A DNA stretch of 53,654 bases, taken from NCBI GenBank assembly GCA_040902745.1, contig JBBDWR010000002.1, forward strand, positions 1-53,654, given 5' to 3'. Positions within the stretch are counted from its first letter, which is position 1; each line of letters starts with the position of its first letter. The notes under the pieces were generated by a model that did no database searches, was not told the DNA's origin, and saw only the letters and a list, made by a program, of their open reading frames with translations. Origin of the DNA: JBBDWR01 sp040902745 (lineage in GTDB: Bacteria > Actinomycetota > UBA4738 > HRBIN12). Positions 1 to 9,055 of this stretch are shown here, piece by piece. Both the position numbers and the translations under genes were made by a program.

Positions 1-203
1 CAGTGGTTGCGACCCTCGGGTGTGCGTTATCGAGCGGGTCCCTCACCGGGGACGCGCCCGCGCCCCCGTGAACAGATCCCGGTAGCGGCCGTGATGTAGC
101 GGTGGCTGGACCAATACGCTGATCGATCGCGTCGAGGTCGGCGTGCCGTGCACCTCCGCCGCGGGCTACCTCGGCCGATGAGCAGCGCTCGGACGAACCG
201 CAC

Positions 204-734
204 TCAGACGTAGCGCCCGATCGCCATCGTGATCACCGCGAGCACGAGCAGCGCGAAGCTCGCTCGAGAGAACACCTTGAGGCGTCCTTGGATCGCCGAC
301 ACCTCGGCGGCGACCTCGGGTGGCGGCGGGCCTCCCGACTCCGCGACCTGTCGGCCGATCGCCAGCAGGCGCAGAACGTTCGGGCGTGTGCCGAACACAC
401 CGATCGACAACGCCACCAGCGAGGCGATCAGTCCGACCGTGATCGTCGCCCCGAACGAAGACGAGACCCAATCGCCGAGGCTTCCGTAGGTCTGCCAGTC
501 GTGCCAATACAGGAAGCCTCCGGCCACGATCGTGATGACGGCAAGACCGATGATCCGGTCGATCAACCGTCGCCGGCCGAGCAGCTCGGCCACGAACGGG
601 GCCCCCGCCGGGGCGATCGCCGCCACGCTGGGCTGCACGAACACGACGAACAGGAAGATCGAGCCGACCCAAGCCACCCCCGCCAGGATGTGCACGGTCC
701 GGAACACCACCATGTACCAGCTCGCTGCCAGCAT
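204..734 (-). CDS. CopD/DUF2269-like four-helix membrane protein
   Basis: A 176-residue integral membrane protein with about four hydrophobic helices (roughly residues 8-33, 58-80, 92-115 and 155-175). The first helix contains a His in a VHILAGVAWVG context, which resembles CopD and DUF2269-type proteins; that family link is by resemblance only. The start at 734 is preferred over an in-frame ATG at 770 because a purine-rich AAGGGGGG stretch lies just upstream. It stands alone: the next gene (GNAT) is divergent. No partner copper gene is visible, so a role in copper handling is not supported by context. Confidence 0.75.
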   Translation of the reverse strand: MLAASWYMVVFRTVHILAGVAWVGSIFLFVVFVQPSVAAIAPAGAPFVAELLGRRRLIDRIIGLAVITIVAGGFLYWHDWQTYGSLGDWVSSSFGATITVGLIASLVALSIGVFGTRPNVLRLLAIGRQVAESGGPPPPEVAAEVSAIQGRLKVFSRASFALLVLAVITMAIGRYV

Positions 735-889
735 CACGCCCCCCTTAGCCTCTTGGCCGAAGCGTGCCACTCGAAGAGATCGGAAGCGAGCTATTCGACG
801 GATCAGCAGTTCAGGTGTCCGGACGTGTCGATCGGCCTATCGCCACCGCTCCCGGTTCCAGGCTGCCCGCCCGGTAGCCTTGGCGCCCG

Positions 890-1471
890 ATGCGCGTCGA
901 CACCAACTTCCAACCGATCGAGACCGTCCGCCTAAGGCTGCGCCGCTCTCGCGTGGAGGACGCCGAGACGATCTCGACCTACCGCCAAGAACCGCAGGTC
1001 AGCCGCTACCAAGGGTGGGAACGCACCGACCTCGGGGGCGTCCGCGAGGCCATCGCGGAGATGGCCGGTCGCGCGCCGGGCGAGTCGGACTGGGTCCAGT
1101 TCACGGTCGAGGAACGGGATGGCGGCACGCTCGTCGGCGACGTCGGCCTCAGTCCCACCGAAAACGAACCCGGTGTGATCAAGGTCGGCTACACGATGGC
1201 TCCTGCCGCCCAAGGCAAGGGATACGCGACCGAAGCCGTGCAAGCACTGGTCGGCTACGCGTTCGACACACTCGGCGCCGACGTCGTCCGAGCCTACGCG
1301 AGCGCGGAGAACATCCCGTCGCATCGAGTCGCGGAGAAGGCGGGCCTGCGGCTGATCGAACGGTTCGAGGGTCGTGACGACGACGGCACGGCATGGAGCG
1401 GCGTGCGCTTCGAGATCCATCGCGACGAGCGCCCGTCCCCCGACCACCCCTTCTCAGTTCCTCTCCCCTGA
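890..1471 (+). CDS. GNAT-family N-acetyltransferase (RimJ/RimL type)
   Basis: A 193-residue protein of the GNAT fold. It shows the RimJ/RimL-type opening (ETVRLRLRRSRVEDAE), a central strand GVIKVGYTMAP followed by the acetyl-CoA loop QGKGYATEA (about residues 107-115), and a C-terminal ENIPSHRVAEKAGL segment typical of ribosomal-protein acetyltransferase relatives. Such enzymes move an acetyl group from acetyl-CoA to an amine; the acceptor here cannot be told. A TAGCCT box lies 9 nt before the ATG and no clear ribosome binding site is seen. It is probably monocistronic. Confidence 0.85.
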   Translation: MRVDTNFQPIETVRLRLRRSRVEDAETISTYRQEPQVSRYQGWERTDLGGVREAIAEMAGRAPGESDWVQFTVEERDGGTLVGDVGLSPTENEPGVIKVGYTMAPAAQGKGYATEAVQALVGYAFDTLGADVVRAYASAENIPSHRVAEKAGLRLIERFEGRDDDGTAWSGVRFEIHRDERPSPDHPFSVPLP

Positions 1472-1556
1472 CGTAGGCTCGGGATCTTCCTGCCACTCGG
1501 GACTGGGGTCGAGTGGCAGATCACGGGCGACCCCCCCGATGCATGGAGGAACAGAC

Positions 1557-2507
1557 ATGACGCGAGCGCGGGGAACAGCACGTCCGCGAGCGATGCGCAG
1601 GTTGATCGCAGCCGCCGCCGTGCTCACGGTCGTTGCGGGACTCGGTGCTCCCGCGATCGCGATCACCGGCGGGACCGAAGACACCAAGAACAAGTACTCG
1701 AACGTCGGGATGGTCCTCTTCTACCAGCCCGGGGGCAGGTTCCGCTGCTCGGGTACGCTCGTCGCGCCCCGCGTCGTGCTCACCGCTGCGCACTGCACGT
1801 ACCAGGACATCGGCAAGGTCGTCGTGACCTTCGATCCGGTCATCGCGCGGACCGCGACGGAGGCGGCACGCGACCTGCCTCGTGCAGCCGACGATTCGGG
1901 GCCGGACGACGCCGAGTCCGACATCGGCTTCAGAAGCGGAGACATCACCAAGCCGCGGTACCAGGGTGATCAGAGTTGGTTCCTCGGCACGCCGATCACC
2001 CACCCGGAGTACAGCGACTTCACCGACCTGAAGAACTGGAACGACACCGGCGTGGTGATCTTGGAGAGGAGCCCCGGACTCAAGACCGCGCCCCTGGCAC
2101 CGGCGAACTACCTCGACGCGTACGATCAGCCGCGGTTGAACAAGACGGCGTTCCTCGCGATCGGATACGGCACCGAAGTGCGCAAGCCGGAGGAGCCGCC
2201 GCGACCCCCGACGGCCGAAAGCTTGCCGCTCGTCCGCCGATCCACCACCGAGATCGGCCAGAAACTGGACGCTCAGATCCTGCAGACCAACGGGAACGAG
2301 AAGGACCCGCGCGCCGGGGGCGGAAGCTGCTTCGGCGATTCGGGTGGACCGATGATCCACGGTGGGTACATCGTGGGCGACAGCAGCTACGTGTTCACCA
2401 ACAACTGCCGGTATCTGTCCGGGTACCAGCGCGTCGACATCCCGGTCGTGCGGAACTGGCTGCTCGACTGCATCGCGGACCTGGCCTGCCCGACCAAGGA
2501 GTCGTAG
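1557..2507 (+). CDS. Secreted trypsin-like serine protease (family S1)
   Basis: A 316-residue exported protease. The start is set by a GGAGGA ribosome binding site 5 nt before ATG 1557; longer in-frame starts lack one. An N-terminal signal peptide (about residues 1-36) is followed by an ITGGT sequence like the mature N-terminus of activated S1 enzymes. The triad is visible: His79 in LTAAHC, Asp163 in WNDTGVVIL and Ser262 in GDSGGP. Cys residues near the active-site Ser and His suggest disulphides. An insertion of about 60 residues between the His and Asp motifs is longer than in chymotrypsin. Together with the next gene it forms a pair of secreted proteins 29 nt apart. The substrate is unknown. 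Confidence 0.9.
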   Translation: MTRARGTARPRAMRRLIAAAAVLTVVAGLGAPAIAITGGTEDTKNKYSNVGMVLFYQPGGRFRCSGTLVAPRVVLTAAHCTYQDIGKVVVTFDPVIARTATEAARDLPRAADDSGPDDAESDIGFRSGDITKPRYQGDQSWFLGTPITHPEYSDFTDLKNWNDTGVVILERSPGLKTAPLAPANYLDAYDQPRLNKTAFLAIGYGTEVRKPEEPPRPPTAESLPLVRRSTTEIGQKLDAQILQTNGNEKDPRAGGGSCFGDSGGPMIHGGYIVGDSSYVFTNNCRYLSGYQRVDIPVVRNWLLDCIADLACPTKES

Positions 2508-2536
2508 CGCAACCCCCCGAACTGAAGGAGCGTCAC

Positions 2537-3313
2537 ATGCGTGTCGCAACCGTTCCACGCGCCCTGGTGGTGCTTACCACCGCGGCCGTCCTCGCTGCCA
2601 CCGTTCCCGCAACGGCGGGTACGGCCACGGTTTCCTGCCGCGTGAAGAACGCAACGCAGTCGCAAGTGTTCACCTCGTCCTCGGGACAGGCGCTGACCGA
2701 TGCGATCGCGTCGGCCGATGCCGGCGATCTGCTTCGGGTGCACGGGACGTGCGTCGGCACCTACACCCTCGACAAGGATCTGACCCTGGTCGGACGCCGG
2801 TCCCTGGCGGATCCGACCACGCTCGACGCCGACCGTCAGGGACGCGTCCTGTTCGTGGAACAGGGCGTGAGTGCTGCGATCCGTCAGGTCATCGTCACCG
2901 GCGGGCGTTCGACGGTCGGCGGCGGAGGAGGCATCGCGGTGAGCGAAGGAGCCGAGCTGAACGTGCGACGCTCACTCATCACCCGCAACAAGACGACTGG
3001 CGCCGGTGGCGGCATCGTCGTCGGCGGCACACTACGTCTGCGCTCATCCGTTGTGATCCGCAACCACACGGACAGCGACGGTGGAGGCATCTACAACTTC
3101 GGGGAGGTCATCGTGAAGCGGGCGGCGATCAACCGGAACACCGCCGACGGCGCGGGGGGCGGACTCTTCAACGAAGGATCGGCGTCGCTGACGGGATCCG
3201 CCGTTCGTCACAACGTCGCCTCGTCCTCCGGCGGCATCCTGAACGTGAGCCTGCTCACGCTCGAGTCGACCGAGGTCAGCGACAACGTGCCCGACGACTG
3301 CAACGGCTGCTAG
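2537..3313 (+). CDS. Secreted right-handed beta-helix protein
   Basis: A 258-residue protein with an N-terminal signal peptide (about residues 1-28), then repeated short units of the type GGGI-x-V/N-x(3)-L-x-V/L-x-x-S-x-I/V-x-x-N (about residues 120-250). This is the pattern of right-handed parallel beta-helix and polymorphic outer-membrane-type repeats. AAGGAG precedes ATG 2537 by about 9 nt. No catalytic residues of pectate lyases are recognisable, so it is best called a surface or secreted beta-helix protein of unknown role. It lies just downstream of the secreted S1 protease in the same direction and may share its transcript. Confidence 0.75.
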   Translation: MRVATVPRALVVLTTAAVLAATVPATAGTATVSCRVKNATQSQVFTSSSGQALTDAIASADAGDLLRVHGTCVGTYTLDKDLTLVGRRSLADPTTLDADRQGRVLFVEQGVSAAIRQVIVTGGRSTVGGGGGIAVSEGAELNVRRSLITRNKTTGAGGGIVVGGTLRLRSSVVIRNHTDSDGGGIYNFGEVIVKRAAINRNTADGAGGGLFNEGSASLTGSAVRHNVASSSGGILNVSLLTLESTEVSDNVPDDCNGC

Positions 3314-3352
3314 ACGCCGCCGCCCACCGGCGAAACGCCTCCGGCCGGCGAC

Positions 3353-3922
3353 TCACGTCGAGTCGTCGACCTCCGACACGAGGTCGACGAACGCGTCGGT
3401 ATCGGCCCGTTGTCCTCCGACGTGCAGGAACAGCACCGATGAACCGCGTGGCCACACGGCCAGGTAGGCGGGGACGTCGTTGTGGCAGCAGCCGTCGGGC
3501 TGGTGCTCGAAGACCACGGCGCCATCGGGCATCCCCCCGGGCGTGATCCGCTTCGCGGTGATGATCTCCTCGCCCGCGTTCGCGTCGAACCAGTCCAGAT
3601 AGGCGGCGACACCGTCTGCCGACTCGAACGCCAAGCTCCGCGCGAGTACCCGAGTGAACGCGCCCGTGCCTCCTTGGAACGATCGCTGCACACCCGAGGA
3701 GAACCCGGCTTTTTCCAGCACCGCTCGGAGGTCGTCGGGATGGACGACCTCGTTGGCGATGTCGACCGCATCGACCTGCGTGGTGACGCCTGTCGTCTTC
3801 TCCAGCACGACACCATCGAGCGATAGAGGCGGGGCAACGGACGCACGCGGATCGACCGTGTCGATCGGATCGGCGGCGCATCCGGCGAGCAAGAGGGCGA
3901 GGATCGCAACGACTCGTCTCAA
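3353..3922 (-). CDS. Putative lipoprotein of unknown function
   Basis: A protein of about 189 residues with a short lipoprotein signal: two Arg, a hydrophobic run AILALLLAG and the lipobox Cys (LLAGC), so it is expected to be lipid-anchored outside the membrane. The chosen start is TTG at 3922, because AGGGGAGG lies 9 nt upstream and the signal peptide then has normal length; the ATG at 4042 would add 40 unlikely residues and run into the neighbouring gene's leader. The body has no recognised domain; a CC pair occurs in DGCCHND. It is divergent from the PotD-like gene. Confidence 0.6.
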   Translation of the reverse strand: MRRVVAILALLLAGCAADPIDTVDPRASVAPPLSLDGVVLEKTTGVTTQVDAVDIANEVVHPDDLRAVLEKAGFSSGVQRSFQGGTGAFTRVLARSLAFESADGVAAYLDWFDANAGEEIITAKRITPGGMPDGAVVFEHQPDGCCHNDVPAYLAVWPRGSSVLFLHVGGQRADTDAFVDLVSEVDDST

Positions 3923-4013
3923 TCGGCTCAGCCTCCCCTGGCTTGCCCCCGACCCTGCCGTGCCGGATGATACCGACTGTCTCAGGGTGCGCGATCCAAA
4001 AGGGGGAAGGATC

Positions 4014-5183
4014 ATGACGGACCGGACAGTCAAGCGGGGCATCGGACGGCGCGACTTCCTACGCTACGCCGGCTACTCGGGGGTAGCACTCGGGATGGGA
4101 GGCGTGCTCGCCGCATGCCGGGACGCCGGCACCACGCCCGGCGCACAAGGATCGGCACAGGCCTCGATGCCTCCGATGGAACAGGAGCCCGGCGGGCTGC
4201 AGGTCTTCGACTGGTCCGGCTACGGCAACGGCGACTTCTACCCCAAGGAAGAGAAGAAGTTCCTCTGGGGCCAATACGCGAACGCGACCGGAGACACCCC
4301 GGAGTTCACCTTGTATGAGAACGACGACACCGGCTACACGAAGGTGGTCGCCGGCGCCCGCTACGACGTCGCGCATCCCTGCGGCTACCGGTACCAGGAC
4401 TGGGTCGACCTCGGAGTGCTGCAACCATGGGACACCGCCGCGATCCCCAACTACTCCGCGTTGAACCCGAAGCTGATGGAGGCAGGCAACATCAACGGGG
4501 AGCAGTACTTCGTGCCCCTGGACTGGGGGTTCATCGCGCCGCTCGTGAACCTCGACCACGTTGACCCCAGCGAGGAGTCGTTCGGGATCCTGTTCGACGA
4601 TCGCTACAAGGGCCGCATCGCGTGGGTCGACACGTTGAACATGATGTACATCGCCGGCTACTACCTCGGAGTCGACGACCCGTTCAACATGACCGACGAA
4701 GAACTGACGGAGGTGCGCGACTTCCTGATCTCCAAGAAGGGTTTGGTCCGCTTCTACTGGAACCAGTCCTATGACTTCTGGCTCTCGTTCAAGAAGGAAG
4801 AGGTGTGGATCGGCTACGCGTGGCCGGACACCGTCGGCTACGCGGACAGGGCGGGCATGAACTACCTCTACATGCAGCCCAAGGAGGGACGGGTGTCGTG
4901 GGTGTGCGGACTCGGCCTGTTCGCCGATACCGAGAACTACCACCACGCGCACGAGTACGTGAACTCGTGGGCCAGCGTCGAGGCGGCCGAGTTCTTGCTC
5001 GCGTACTACTACTACGGCCATACGAACACCGACGCCGACCTTTCGGTCGTGCCGGACGGGGTCCGCGAGGCGCTCGGGCTGGACGATCCGACCGTGTTGG
5101 ACGAGCCGAAGGCCCACCCCGAGTCGCAGATCCCTCGTCGGGACGTCTACCAGCAGTACTGGAGCGAGGTGCAGGCGTCCTGA
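4014..5183 (+). CDS. PotD-like polyamine/amine-binding lipoprotein (Tat-exported)
   Basis: A 389-residue periplasmic-type solute-binding protein of the spermidine/putrescine class. The N-terminus has a twin-arginine motif (GRRDFLRYAG) ending in a lipobox Cys (LAAC), so it looks Tat-exported and lipid-anchored. The mature part opens with LQVFDWSGYG, like PotD/PotF proteins, and contains many aromatic and acidic residues suited to binding an amine cation. It heads an operon with two permease genes 50 nt downstream. Polyamine is the family default; a quaternary amine is equally possible given the catabolic genes 15 kb away. No regulator is adjacent. Confidence 0.85.
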   Translation: MTDRTVKRGIGRRDFLRYAGYSGVALGMGGVLAACRDAGTTPGAQGSAQASMPPMEQEPGGLQVFDWSGYGNGDFYPKEEKKFLWGQYANATGDTPEFTLYENDDTGYTKVVAGARYDVAHPCGYRYQDWVDLGVLQPWDTAAIPNYSALNPKLMEAGNINGEQYFVPLDWGFIAPLVNLDHVDPSEESFGILFDDRYKGRIAWVDTLNMMYIAGYYLGVDDPFNMTDEELTEVRDFLISKKGLVRFYWNQSYDFWLSFKKEEVWIGYAWPDTVGYADRAGMNYLYMQPKEGRVSWVCGLGLFADTENYHHAHEYVNSWASVEAAEFLLAYYYYGHTNTDADLSVVPDGVREALGLDDPTVLDEPKAHPESQIPRRDVYQQYWSEVQAS

Positions 5184-5233
5184 GGTTGAACCGCCCGCGT
5201 ATCGGACGCCCTGCCGGGCGTCGGTAGCGCAAC

Positions 5234-6136
5234 GTGGGAATGCTCGAGGCCACCGCCACCGGCCGGGGGTGGCGGCGCCGAGACCGACGGGTCACGGCGG
5301 GATTGCTCGCCGGGCCGATGCTGTGGCTGCTGATCTTCTTCGTGATCCCCGTGCTGTTCGTGGCGGCCTACAGCGTGGGGGCGGTCTCCCTGTTCCCCAC
5401 GGACTCCGGCACCATCTCGCTGGAGGGATGGCGGCGCCTGCTGACCGGCGGCTCTGTCTACATGGGCCTGTTCTGGAAGTCGATCCGGATGTCGCTGACG
5501 GTCTCGGTGGTCGTGGTGTTGCTCGCCTACCCCACGGGCTACTTCCTCGCGATGTGCGTGCGCAAGCGCAAGTACGTGCTGCTGCTGCTGATCATCGCGC
5601 CGTTCTTGACGAGCTACCTGCTGCGGATCCTGGCCTGGAAGGTGATCCTGGGTGACGGGGGCGTCGTGGGCTCGTTCCTGTCGTGGACCGGGGTGCGGGG
5701 GACCGACGACCCGGTCAGCTGGCTGATCTACAGCCAGTTCACGGTGATGCTGGTGCTCGCCTACGTGTGGGTCCCGTTCGTCGCCCTGCCGATCTTCGTG
5801 AGCCTGAACAACCTTGATCGCAGTCTGCTCGAAGCCGCCGGTGACCTGGGGGCGGGCCGCTGGCGGACGTTCATCCGGGTGACGCTGCCGCTCAGCCTGC
5901 CCGGCGTGTTCGCCGCGTTCCTGTTCGTGTTCATCCCGACGATCGGCGAGTTCGTGACCCCGCTGCTCGTCGGCGGCACGGGGGGCTACATGTACGGCAA
6001 CGCGATCCAGGATCTGTTCACGCGCGGGCTCGACTGGCGGACCGGTTCGGTGCTCGCGCTGTTCCTGCTGATCATCATCGCGATCCTGATGGCCGCGTTC
6101 GGACGGTTCATGCGCGTTCGAGGGGCGACCGCCTGA
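5234..6136 (+). CDS. PotB-like ABC transporter permease
   Basis: A 300-residue inner-membrane permease with about six helices, starting at GTG 5234 (an ATG six nt later is also possible). The cytoplasmic loop that contacts the ATPase is clear: EAAGDLGAGRWRTF followed by VTLPLSLPG at about residues 198-223. The first helix is followed by a long external loop, as in PotB/PotH. Its 3' end overlaps the start of the second permease gene by one base, showing translational coupling. It should form the channel with the PotC-like protein. Confidence 0.88.
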   Translation: MGMLEATATGRGWRRRDRRVTAGLLAGPMLWLLIFFVIPVLFVAAYSVGAVSLFPTDSGTISLEGWRRLLTGGSVYMGLFWKSIRMSLTVSVVVVLLAYPTGYFLAMCVRKRKYVLLLLIIAPFLTSYLLRILAWKVILGDGGVVGSFLSWTGVRGTDDPVSWLIYSQFTVMLVLAYVWVPFVALPIFVSLNNLDRSLLEAAGDLGAGRWRTFIRVTLPLSLPGVFAAFLFVFIPTIGEFVTPLLVGGTGGYMYGNAIQDLFTRGLDWRTGSVLALFLLIIIAILMAAFGRFMRVRGATA

Positions 6137-6993
6137 TGGATATCGCCACGTCCACGGGGGCGCGACGGATGCTGCTCGTGTTCTTCGTGCTGTTCGTCCT
6201 ATTCCTCTACCTGCCGATGGCGATCCTCGCATTGTTCTCGTTCAACAGCGGTGACGTCGGGTTCCCGCTCGAGGGGTTCACCAGTGAGTGGTACCGGCGG
6301 TCGCTGTCGAACCCGAGCCTGCTCGCGGCGCTGGAGCGCAGTGCGATCGTGGCGACCGTGTCGAGCGCGATCGCCGTCGGGCTCGGCGTCTTCGCTTCGT
6401 TCGCACTGCTGCGGCGACGGTTCACCGGCAAGCCCGCGGTGTCGGCGCTGCTGTTCTCCCCGCTGGTGGTGCCCTATTTGGTGTTCGGGATCTCCTTGCT
6501 GGTGATCTTCACCGCGGTCGACAAGTTCCTCGTCGCGACCACCGGCAACTACATCGGTCTGGGCCTGCATGCGGTGATCATCGGTCACGTCGTCGTGTCA
6601 CTGCCGTATACGGTGCTCGCGATCATGCCGTTGCTCGAACGCCTGAGCGTCGACCTCGACGAGGCGGCGAAGGATCTCGGAGCGAACGCGTGGGGAGCGT
6701 TCCGTCGCGTCACGCTGCCCCTGCTGCTCCCTGCGATCGTCTCGGCGTTCGCGATCGCGTTCACGCTTTCGTTCGACGAATACGCGATCGCCTCGTTCCT
6801 CGCGGGCACCGACCCGACCTGGCCGGTCTACCTGTTCGCCCAGTTGCGCGTGCCGAGCCAGTTACCGCAGATGCTGGCCGTCTCCTCACTCGTGCTGCTC
6901 GCATCGCTCGGCATCGTGGCGGCGGCGGAGATCGGACGTCGCGTCGCCGCCAGTAGGTACGAGACCGAAGCACCCGACGCGCCGCTCGCATGA
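6136..6993 (+). CDS. PotC-like ABC transporter permease
   Basis: A 285-residue permease with about six membrane helices. The ATPase-docking loop reads EAAKDLGANAWGAF plus VTLPLLLP (about residues 176-199), typical of PotC/PotI. Its ATG overlaps the TGA of the preceding permease gene (TGATG). No ABC importer ATPase (PotA type) follows; the next gene is a small secreted protein after a 67-nt gap. The transporter therefore needs an ATPase encoded elsewhere or a shared one. Confidence 0.88.
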   Translation: MDIATSTGARRMLLVFFVLFVLFLYLPMAILALFSFNSGDVGFPLEGFTSEWYRRSLSNPSLLAALERSAIVATVSSAIAVGLGVFASFALLRRRFTGKPAVSALLFSPLVVPYLVFGISLLVIFTAVDKFLVATTGNYIGLGLHAVIIGHVVVSLPYTVLAIMPLLERLSVDLDEAAKDLGANAWGAFRRVTLPLLLPAIVSAFAIAFTLSFDEYAIASFLAGTDPTWPVYLFAQLRVPSQLPQMLAVSSLVLLASLGIVAAAEIGRRVAASRYETEAPDAPLA

Positions 6994-7060
6994 TCGCTTC
7001 CCGCACCACGCACCCCCGGCCTTCAGGTCTCTGGGGGGCGGAGCCGATACCTTTGAGGTC

Positions 7061-7639
7061 ATGATCAAGCGTGTGCTCGGCCTCTTGGTGTTGATGACGC
7101 TCGGCGTCTCGCTGATCGCCGTCCTTCCGGGCTCGGCCGGCGCGGGAGCCCAGCAGTACCGGCCCGACGCGTGGATCAAGCTCTGCGGCCTGAGCAACGG
7201 CTGCAAGATCAACCCGCCGCCCCACCCGTGGCGAGGCAGGAACGTGTACAACACCACCGGCTCCAGGCAGAGCGTCAGCGTGCGGATGGAGGACGGTGAG
7301 GGTGTTCGGTTCTGGCTCGCGATCGAGAGCGACGGGACCGAGGCCGACACGATCTACATCAACGGCTGCAACGGCACCCGACGGTTCCGCGTCAACAAGG
7401 TGCAGATCGGTCTGTACAAGAACCCCAATGCCGGCGCTGTCAAGATCACCGAGAAGTTCAAGGCGGGAACGGCCAACTTCGACTTCCCCGCGGGGACGGA
7501 CAAGATCGTGTACTTGACACTGAACATCATCGCGCCGACGACGGCGGAGGGCGTGACCTATCGGTGTCCGATCACGATCCACTCGGACAACCAGCCGATC
7601 ATGAAAGACACGCTGCGCGCCACGATGACGACCTACTGA
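7061..7639 (+). CDS. Small secreted protein of unknown function
   Basis: A 192-residue protein with a clear signal peptide (about residues 1-30, ending near AGAGA). The rest is predicted to be mainly beta-strand with four Cys residues (two in LCGLSNGC, then NGCNG and YRCP) that could form disulphides. No family is recognised. The 3' end meets the convergent methyltransferase gene with only 4 nt between, so transcription must terminate within one of the coding regions. Nothing links it functionally to the upstream transporter operon beyond direction. Confidence 0.65.
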   Translation: MIKRVLGLLVLMTLGVSLIAVLPGSAGAGAQQYRPDAWIKLCGLSNGCKINPPPHPWRGRNVYNTTGSRQSVSVRMEDGEGVRFWLAIESDGTEADTIYINGCNGTRRFRVNKVQIGLYKNPNAGAVKITEKFKAGTANFDFPAGTDKIVYLTLNIIAPTTAEGVTYRCPITIHSDNQPIMKDTLRATMTTY

Positions 7640-7643
7640 ACCG

Positions 7644-8372
7644 CTAGGACTTCGGCGTCGCGGTCCCGTACATGAACAGCTTGCCCGTCGTCGCGATGTC
7701 CGCATTCCAACCGAGCCCGTCCAGCGTGTTCGTCAGCTCGCCCGCGTCGTAGAAGACCTTCACGATCGTGAACTCGCGGCCGTCGGTGAGCCCGCGCTTG
7801 AGCGCGTAGTCGGGGGCCTCGTCGACCCGCTCGCCGCAATAGGGTCGCGCAGATCCCGCGGCGTCGTCGCAGAAGAACACGCTCCCTCCCGGTGACAACC
7901 ACGAGCGGAGGTCGTTCCAGAACCCCTCGAACAACGCCGGTGGGATGTGGGAGATGAAGAACCCGGAGAAGATCGCGTCGAACCTGTCCTGCGGGGACGG
8001 CGCCCAGTCGAAGATGTCGGCCTGCTCGTACTCGACGTTGGCAGCGCCGTACCGCCGGCGGTTCAACTCCAGGACGTTGGCGGCGTTGTCGACGGCGACC
8101 AGGCGCTTCGCTCGCGGCGCCAAGAAGCGCGTCCACAAGCCTGTGCCGCACGCGAGCTCGAGCACGGTTCCCGACGCGTCGAACTTCTCGGCTGCCGCCT
8201 CCAGACGGGCGGTCTCGACGAACCAGGCGGCGTTCTCCGCGGGCCCGGTGTCGTAGCGGCCACGACGCAGGTAGCAGTCCTCGTACTCGGCCGCACGTGC
8301 TTCGTAGTAGGCCGTTTGCTCCTCAAGGACGCCGTCGATCTCGGTGTGCCGGTTGTCTAGGTCCCGATCCAT
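7644..8372 (-). CDS. Class I SAM-dependent methyltransferase
   Basis: A 242-residue cytosolic methyltransferase. The SAM-binding motif I reads VLELACGTGLWT (about residues 62-73), followed by an acidic strand end (VAVDNAA) and motif FDWAPSPQDRFDAIFSGFFISHIP, all as in class I enzymes. An upstream region EEQTAYYEARAAEYED is common in this family. The start at 8372 (MDRDLDN) is chosen over one 15 nt upstream; neither has a purine-rich ribosome site. The acceptor substrate cannot be predicted. It stands alone and is convergent with the secreted protein gene. Confidence 0.82.
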   Translation of the reverse strand: MDRDLDNRHTEIDGVLEEQTAYYEARAAEYEDCYLRRGRYDTGPAENAAWFVETARLEAAAEKFDASGTVLELACGTGLWTRFLAPRAKRLVAVDNAANVLELNRRRYGAANVEYEQADIFDWAPSPQDRFDAIFSGFFISHIPPALFEGFWNDLRSWLSPGGSVFFCDDAAGSARPYCGERVDEAPDYALKRGLTDGREFTIVKVFYDAGELTNTLDGLGWNADIATTGKLFMYGTATPKS

Positions 8373-8539
8373 CCCAGGAGGGTACATGGCGCCCGGCGTC
8401 GAGGTCGCCGATCGGCTCGACGGTGCCGTTTGACATCGTATGACTCGCGGGTCTAGCGTCACGAACGGTCAAGAGCGCGCCTCCCGTCCGGTGTTTTCGC
8501 CCGGGTCCGCGTCCGTCCCCGTCGCAGGAGGAGGAGAAC

Positions 8540-9025
8540 ATGGCACCGACCACGAAGAAGCGATTCGCCGTCCTGGCCGGGATCGTGATCGTCGGCGTCA
8601 CCGCAGGGGTCGCCGCACAGGCCGCGACCACCGGGTCGGCGCCGATCAACCGGTTCGACGCGGTCGACGAGATCGTCGAGGAGTGCACCAACACGACCAA
8701 CTTCAACGTCATGCCCCAGATGAAGCGGTCGTTCACGGTCGCCGGGAGCGTGGCCGAGGAGGCCGTCGTGATGTTCGAAGGCTCGCTCTCGCTCTCCGAC
8801 TCGGGTGGATTCGACACCGGCTTCTTGCGCCTCACGGTCGATGGCGTGGAGCAGAGCCCGGGCTTGATCCCCACCCTCGCCGAAGGCGATCGCGGCACCC
8901 ACGGCTTCAACTGGCACACGACGCCCCTGTCGCCCGGCTCTCACACGGCCAGGATCCAGTGGCGCACCGACCTCGGGGAAACCTTCTGCGCCGACGCGCG
9001 TTCGCTGATCGTGATCCACAAGTAG
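8540..9025 (+). CDS. Small secreted protein, unknown function
   Basis: A 161-residue protein with an excellent ribosome binding site (AGGAGGAGGAG, 5 nt before ATG) and an N-terminal signal or anchor sequence (about residues 8-28, ending AQAA). The body looks like a beta-sandwich: a paired-strand region from SFTVAGSVAEEAVVMFEGSL, then SPGSHTARIQW, similar in style to collagen-binding or carbohydrate-binding sandwich folds. No family can be named. Two Cys (EECTN and FCADA) may form a disulphide. It is convergent with the fibronectin III protein gene. Confidence 0.65.
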   Translation: MAPTTKKRFAVLAGIVIVGVTAGVAAQAATTGSAPINRFDAVDEIVEECTNTTNFNVMPQMKRSFTVAGSVAEEAVVMFEGSLSLSDSGGFDTGFLRLTVDGVEQSPGLIPTLAEGDRGTHGFNWHTTPLSPGSHTARIQWRTDLGETFCADARSLIVIHK

Positions 9026-9055
9026 CGCTCAACAGCCCAACCCCTGACGCGGGGG

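Noticed and set aside
8376..8430. Plus-strand AGGAGGG-TAC-ATG with a 15-codon frame
   Set aside because: The frame ends after 15 codons and lies antisense to the methyltransferase start; the purine run is probably coincidental.
9037..9053. CCCC/GGGG hairpin between convergent genes as a terminator
   Set aside because: The stem is only 4-5 bp with no T run; too weak to call in this base composition.
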